A DNA stretch of 7,111 nucleotides from Clostridiales bacterium (GTDB lineage Bacteria > Bacillota > Clostridia > Lachnospirales > Lachnospiraceae), in the NCBI GenBank assembly GCA_012512995.1, contig JAAZDA010000027.1, positions 1 to 7,111 of the forward strand. Direction: 5' to 3'. Position numbers and translations under genes: made by a program. Shown piece by piece: positions 4,356-7,111 of the stretch. Numbering within the stretch: the stretch's first letter is position 1; each line of letters starts with the position of its first letter. The notes beneath the pieces are model-generated. The model searched no databases. It was given only the letters and a program-made list of their open reading frames with translations, and was not told the origin of the DNA.

Positions 4356-5513
4356 ATGGATTTTCAGTTGGATAAGAAGCATGCAATGGCAAGAAGCCTT
4401 TTCAAGGAATTCGCTGAGAAGGAAGTAAAACCGCTTGCTCAGGATATCGATGAGACAGAGCGTTTTCCCCGCGAGACAGTAGACAAGCTCGCAAAGTATG
4501 GCTTCCTCGGAATTGCTGTACCGAAGGAATATGGCGGACAGGGCTGTGATCCTCTGACATATGTTATGTGCGTAGAGGAAATGGCAAAAGTATGCGGCAC
4601 CACATCAGTTATCATTTCAGCACATTCTTCACTCTGCTGCGATCCGATCATGACATACGGAACAGAAGAGCAGAAGCAGAAATATCTCATACCGCTTGCA
4701 AAGGGCGAGAAGCTTGGTGCTTTCGCACTGACAGAGCCAGGTGCAGGAACTGACGCTCAGGGCGTTCAGACAAAGGCTGTAAAGAATGAGAACGGCGACT
4801 GGGTCATCAACGGATCCAAGATCTTTATCACAAACGGTAAAGAAGCTGATGTCTATGTAATCTTTGCTCAGACAGGCGTAAAGCTTGACAAGAAGGGCAG
4901 ATCACAGAAGATATTCACAGCATTTATCCTCGAGAAGGGCATGCCCGGATTCACATTCGGTTCAAAAGAGAACAAGATGGGCATCCGCGCTTCAGCTACA
5001 TACGAACTTGTTTTCAATGATGTAGTTGTTCCCGATGACAATCGTCTCGGCGCTGAAGGAAAGGGCTTCCCTATCGCAATGCACACACTTGACGGCGGCC
5101 GTATCGGTATCGCTGCTCAGGCGCTCGGTCTTGCAGAGGGCGCACTTGATCGCACGATCGCTTACGTCAAAGAGAGAAAACAGTTCGGCCGTCCGATCGG
5201 AGCATTCCAGAATACACAGTTCCAGCTCGCTGATATGGCAACCAAGGTCCAGGCAGCACAGTTCATGGTTTACAACGCAGCCATGGCTAAGGCTTCCAAG
5301 GATCGCTATTCAGAAGAAGCTGCAATGGCAAAACTCTATGCGGCAGATGTCGCTATGGAAGTCACAACAAAGGCTGTTCAGCTCCACGGCGGATATGGCT
5401 ACATGAAGGAATATGATGTAGAGCGTATGATGCGCGATGCCAAGATCACAGAGATCTACGAAGGCACAAGCGAAGTTCAGAAGATGGTAATCAGCGGCGC
5501 ACTTTTAAAATAA
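4356..5513 (+). CDS. bcd: Butyryl-CoA dehydrogenase (short-chain acyl-CoA dehydrogenase)
   Basis: Bcd reduces crotonyl-CoA to butyryl-CoA with its FAD, receiving electrons from EtfAB. The 385-residue product has normal family length and the three acyl-CoA dehydrogenase parts. A helical N domain spans about 1-120. The beta domain carries LTEPGAGTDAQG (125-136) and the WVINGSKIFITNG strand. The C-terminal helical domain carries QFGRPIG (276-282), QLHGGYGY (342-349) and the catalytic base Glu369 in EIYEGTSEVQK. This glutamate position is typical of short-chain enzymes such as Megasphaera Bcd. The frame is open to an ATG at 4296, but that codon lies within the preceding hairpin; ATG 4356 has AAGGAG (4343-4348) seven bases away and gives the family N-terminus MDFQLDKKHAMARSLFKEFA. 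It is followed after only 27 bases by etfB, consistent with tight co-expression of the complex subunits. Confidence 0.97.
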   Translation: MDFQLDKKHAMARSLFKEFAEKEVKPLAQDIDETERFPRETVDKLAKYGFLGIAVPKEYGGQGCDPLTYVMCVEEMAKVCGTTSVIISAHSSLCCDPIMTYGTEEQKQKYLIPLAKGEKLGAFALTEPGAGTDAQGVQTKAVKNENGDWVINGSKIFITNGKEADVYVIFAQTGVKLDKKGRSQKIFTAFILEKGMPGFTFGSKENKMGIRASATYELVFNDVVVPDDNRLGAEGKGFPIAMHTLDGGRIGIAAQALGLAEGALDRTIAYVKERKQFGRPIGAFQNTQFQLADMATKVQAAQFMVYNAAMAKASKDRYSEEAAMAKLYAADVAMEVTTKAVQLHGGYGYMKEYDVERMMRDAKITEIYEGTSEVQKMVISGALLK

Positions 5514-5540
5514 TAACCTGACAATACTAAGGAGAACAGA

Positions 5541-6335
5541 ATGAAAATCGTAGTTTGTGTAAAGCAGGTCCCCGATACTAAGGGCGGCGTTAAGTTCAAA
5601 CCGGACGGGACACTGGACAGAGCAGCAATGCTCACAATTATGAACCCTGATGACAAAGCAGGTCTTGAGGCTGCTCTCGAACTCAAGGATAAATATGGCG
5701 CTGAAGTAACCGTTGTTACAATGGGCCTTCCCAAGGCTGATGAAGCTCTTCGTGAAGCAATGGCTATGGGAGCTGACAATGGCGTTCTCGTAACAGACAG
5801 ATGCCTCGGTGGTGCAGACACATGGGCAACATCACAGACACTTGCAGGCGCTATCCGCAATCTTGATTATGATCTCATCATCACAGGCCGTCAGGCTATC
5901 GATGGTGATACAGCACAGGTCGGACCTCAGATCGCAGAGCACCTTGATATTCCTACCATCAGCTATGCTCAGAAGATCGTAGAAGTTGACGAAGCTGCAA
6001 AGACAGTCACAGTAGAGCGTCAGTTTGATGACAGATACATGACACTCAAAGCTAAGATGCCCTGCCTTATCACAGCACTTGGCGAACTTGATACTCCCCG
6101 TTATATGACTCCCGGTGGAATCTTTGATGCTTATGACAAAGAGACGACCGTCTGGGGCAGAAATGACCTCAAGGATGTAGAAGATTCCAACATAGGTAAA
6201 GTTGGTTCTCCCACACAGATCGCTAAGGCTTCCGATAAAGTCCGCAAGGGCGCCGGCGAGCTCAAGAAGGATCTGAGCCCCGCGGAAGCAGTTGATTACA
6301 TAGTTGAGAAGCTTCAGGCAAAACACATCATCTGA
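5541..6335 (+). CDS. etfB: Electron transfer flavoprotein, beta subunit (Bcd-associated)
   Basis: The 264-residue product has the EtfB features. These are the N-terminal strand MKIVVCVKQVPDT (1-13), NPDDKAGLEAALELKDKYG (35-53), and the flavin/nucleotide-binding loop TGRQAIDGDTAQVGP (115-129), followed by the conserved SYAQKI segment and the C-terminal arm GSPTQI (222-227) that reaches over the partner subunit. In clostridial Bcd-EtfBA complexes EtfB carries the bifurcating FAD that takes a hydride from NADH and splits its electrons between ferredoxin and the Bcd branch; that role is inferred from its place directly after bcd. AAGGAG (5529-5534) is six bases before the ATG. It is separated from etfA by 194 bases, an odd arrangement because the two subunits form a 1:1 heterodimer and their genes are usually adjacent. 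Confidence 0.96.
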   Translation: MKIVVCVKQVPDTKGGVKFKPDGTLDRAAMLTIMNPDDKAGLEAALELKDKYGAEVTVVTMGLPKADEALREAMAMGADNGVLVTDRCLGGADTWATSQTLAGAIRNLDYDLIITGRQAIDGDTAQVGPQIAEHLDIPTISYAQKIVEVDEAAKTVTVERQFDDRYMTLKAKMPCLITALGELDTPRYMTPGGIFDAYDKETTVWGRNDLKDVEDSNIGKVGSPTQIAKASDKVRKGAGELKKDLSPAEAVDYIVEKLQAKHII

Positions 6336-6343
6336 TGACTTGA

Positions 6344-6402
6344 GGGTCGAAAATAGATACCGCGTTTCTGCTTGCAGAAAAAGCGGGTGATATTTGAGAC
6401 CC
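6344..6402 (+). repeat. Long interrupted stem-loop after etfB
   Basis: Nested pairing: GGGTC (6344-6348) with GACCC (6398-6402), AAATA (6351-6355) with TATTT (6391-6395), CCGC (6360-6363) with GCGG (6383-6386), and apical TTTCTGC (6365-6371) with GCAGAAA (6374-6380) around a 2-base TT gap (in RNA the loop would open to four or more bases). Bases after it (CGGCCAAACATG) lack a T-run. It begins eight bases after the etfB stop and could protect the etfB 3' end. Confidence 0.6.
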
Positions 6403-6423
6403 GGCCAAACATGAGGATGAAGC

Positions 6424-6440
6424 GATTTACAAAGTAAATC
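6424..6440 (+). repeat. Small perfect stem-loop in the etfB-etfA gap
   Basis: GATTTAC-AAA-GTAAATC is a perfect 7-bp inverted repeat with a 3-base loop, flanked on both sides by AGCG or AGC(G). It is AT-rich and weak alone, but is part of a run of three stems. Confidence 0.55.
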
Positions 6441-6461
6441 AGCGAAATCCGAATATTTGGA

Positions 6462-6497
6462 GAATTGCGGAAGCATTCATCGAATGCGGAGCAATTC
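6462..6497 (+). repeat. Two-tier stem-loop before etfA
   Basis: GAATTGC (6462-6468) pairs with GCAATTC (6491-6497), and inside it GCATTC (6473-6478) pairs with GAATGC (6482-6487) around the loop ATC. The two helices are separated by a near-symmetric purine internal loop (GGAA/GGA). The structure ends 19 bases before the etfA ribosome binding site, leaving it accessible. Confidence 0.6.
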
Positions 6498-6529
6498 GTG
6501 AGTCATAAATACTAAAAAGGAGTCAAAAA

Positions 6530-7111
6530 ATGATTGCAAATACTAATGAACTTAGGGCTGAGTACAAAGGTGTTTACACCTATGCTCAGCAGGTAGACGG
6601 AGAACTTACTCCGATCTCTCTTGAACTTGTAGGCAAGGGCAAAGAGCTTGCCAAAGATCTTGGAACAGATGTAACAGCTATCCTTATCGGAGATGGCGTC
6701 AAATGCCTTGCTGATACACTTGGAGAATATGGCGCTGACAAAGTCATCGTCATTGATGATCCTGAACTCAAGGATTACAGAACAGAACCCTATGCACGTG
6801 CTATGGCTGAAGCTATCAAGAAGTTCAAGCCGGACGTAATGCTCGTAGGTGCAACAGCTATCGGCCGTGACCTTGGCCCCCGCGTTTCAGCCCGTGTCCA
6901 CACAGGACTTACAGCTGATTGCACAAGCCTTGACATCGGAGATTTCCCGATGGTTCCGGTACCGGGTCAGGAAGACCAGCAGCTTCATCAGCAGCTCCTC
7001 ATGACACGTCCTGCATTCGGCGGTAACACGATCGCTACTATCGCCTGCCCTGACTATCGACCTCAGATGGCTACAGTCCGTCCGGGCGTTATGCAGAAGG
7101 AAGCTCCGGAA
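6530..7111 (+). CDS. etfA: Electron transfer flavoprotein, alpha subunit (3' end outside window)
   Basis: An open frame of 194 codons runs from ATG 6530 to the last base without a stop, so the gene is cut by the window; full EtfA proteins are usually about 320-400 residues. AAGGAG (6517-6522) lies seven bases before the ATG. The N-terminal half shows the ETF fold: YKGVYTYAQQVDGELTPIS (12-30), ELVGKGKELAKDLG (32-45), GATAIGRDLGPRVSARVHTG (107-126), TADCTSLDIG (128-137), TRPAFGGN (159-166) and RPQMATVRPGV (177-187). The start leaves no room for the N-terminal 4Fe-4S ferredoxin-like domain that some clostridial EtfA proteins carry, so this is the shorter type. A Gln-rich segment (GQEDQQLHQQLLM, 146-158) precedes TRPAFGG; length varies there across the family. 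The C-terminal FAD domain is not visible. It is the partner of EtfB and Bcd in butyryl-CoA formation. Confidence 0.95.
   Translation, partial: MIANTNELRAEYKGVYTYAQQVDGELTPISLELVGKGKELAKDLGTDVTAILIGDGVKCLADTLGEYGADKVIVIDDPELKDYRTEPYARAMAEAIKKFKPDVMLVGATAIGRDLGPRVSARVHTGLTADCTSLDIGDFPMVPVPGQEDQQLHQQLLMTRPAFGGNTIATIACPDYRPQMATVRPGVMQKEAPE

Larger units (their letters stand above)
6336..6529 (+). other. Structured 194-base gap between etfB and etfA, possible intergenic repeat
   Basis: No gene is seen. The gap is built from three successive inverted repeats (6344-6402, 6424-6440, 6462-6497; listed separately), then the etfA ribosome binding site AAGGAG (6517-6522). The stretch from about 6411 to 6500 reads as a chain of short purine-rich modules (GATGAAGCG, CAGCGAAATCCG, GCGGAAGC, GCGGAGC) between small stems, the appearance of a dispersed intergenic repeat. 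None of the stems is followed by a T-run and no promoter is evident, so etfA probably depends on read-through. Confidence 0.5.

Noticed and set aside
3657..4382. Long minus-strand open frame of 241 codons opposite hbd
   Set aside because: It is the antisense shadow of hbd, whose motifs and catalytic residues are complete; the antisense translation is Cys/Tyr-rich with no recognisable domain and no ribosome site.
5832..6476. Minus-strand open frame of 214 codons opposite etfB and the etfB-etfA gap
   Set aside because: Shadow of etfB with a Cys-rich non-family translation and no supporting start signals.
1..7111. CRISPR array, tRNA or rRNA gene, transposase, toxin-antitoxin or defence genes
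   Set aside because: No regularly spaced direct repeats, no tRNA or rRNA-like segments, and every convincing frame is accounted for by the peptidase fragment, hpf and the six butyrate-pathway genes.

Overview
The window is a central butyrate-forming gene cluster of an anaerobic Firmicute. The protein sequences, the gene order thl-crt-hbd-bcd-etfB-etfA, the AAGGAG-type ribosome binding sites and the moderate GC content suggest a clostridial butyrate producer, most likely of the Lachnospiraceae (Butyrivibrio/Roseburia-like). That placement is inference from family resemblance. No taxonomic marker gene is present.

Layout. Bases 1-141 are the C-terminal end of an NlpC/P60-type cell-wall hydrolase. 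Bases 287-814 encode a long-form ribosome hibernation promoting factor (hpf). Bases 815-959 form a dense control region: a 15-bp inverted repeat, a near-consensus extended -10 promoter (TTGATT-N17-TATAAT) partly inside that repeat, and a Rex-like operator just after the expected transcription start. Six co-oriented genes follow: thl (960-2144), crt (2259-3053), hbd (3294-4172), bcd (4356-5513), etfB (5541-6335) and etfA (6530 to the window edge, incomplete).

How the genes work together. Thiolase condenses two acetyl-CoA to acetoacetyl-CoA. Hbd reduces this with NADH to 3-hydroxybutyryl-CoA, and crotonase dehydrates it to crotonyl-CoA. The Bcd-EtfBA complex reduces crotonyl-CoA to butyryl-CoA, in clostridia typically coupling this by flavin-based electron bifurcation to ferredoxin reduction. 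The pathway consumes NADH, which fits control by the NADH/NAD+ sensor Rex. The final step to butyrate (but or ptb-buk) and an Rnf complex are not in the window.

What is unusual lies between the genes. Four of the five intergenic gaps in this apparent operon are long (114, 240, 183 and 194 bases) and contain strong inverted repeats without a following T-run. One is a ~140-bp long imperfect palindrome that looks like an interspersed mobile repeat, inserted between crt and hbd. A possible second promoter with a weaker Rex-like site follows it. The enzymes themselves look intact and ordinary. I found no evidence for an undescribed protein system, CRISPR array, tRNA, rRNA or insertion sequence transposase.
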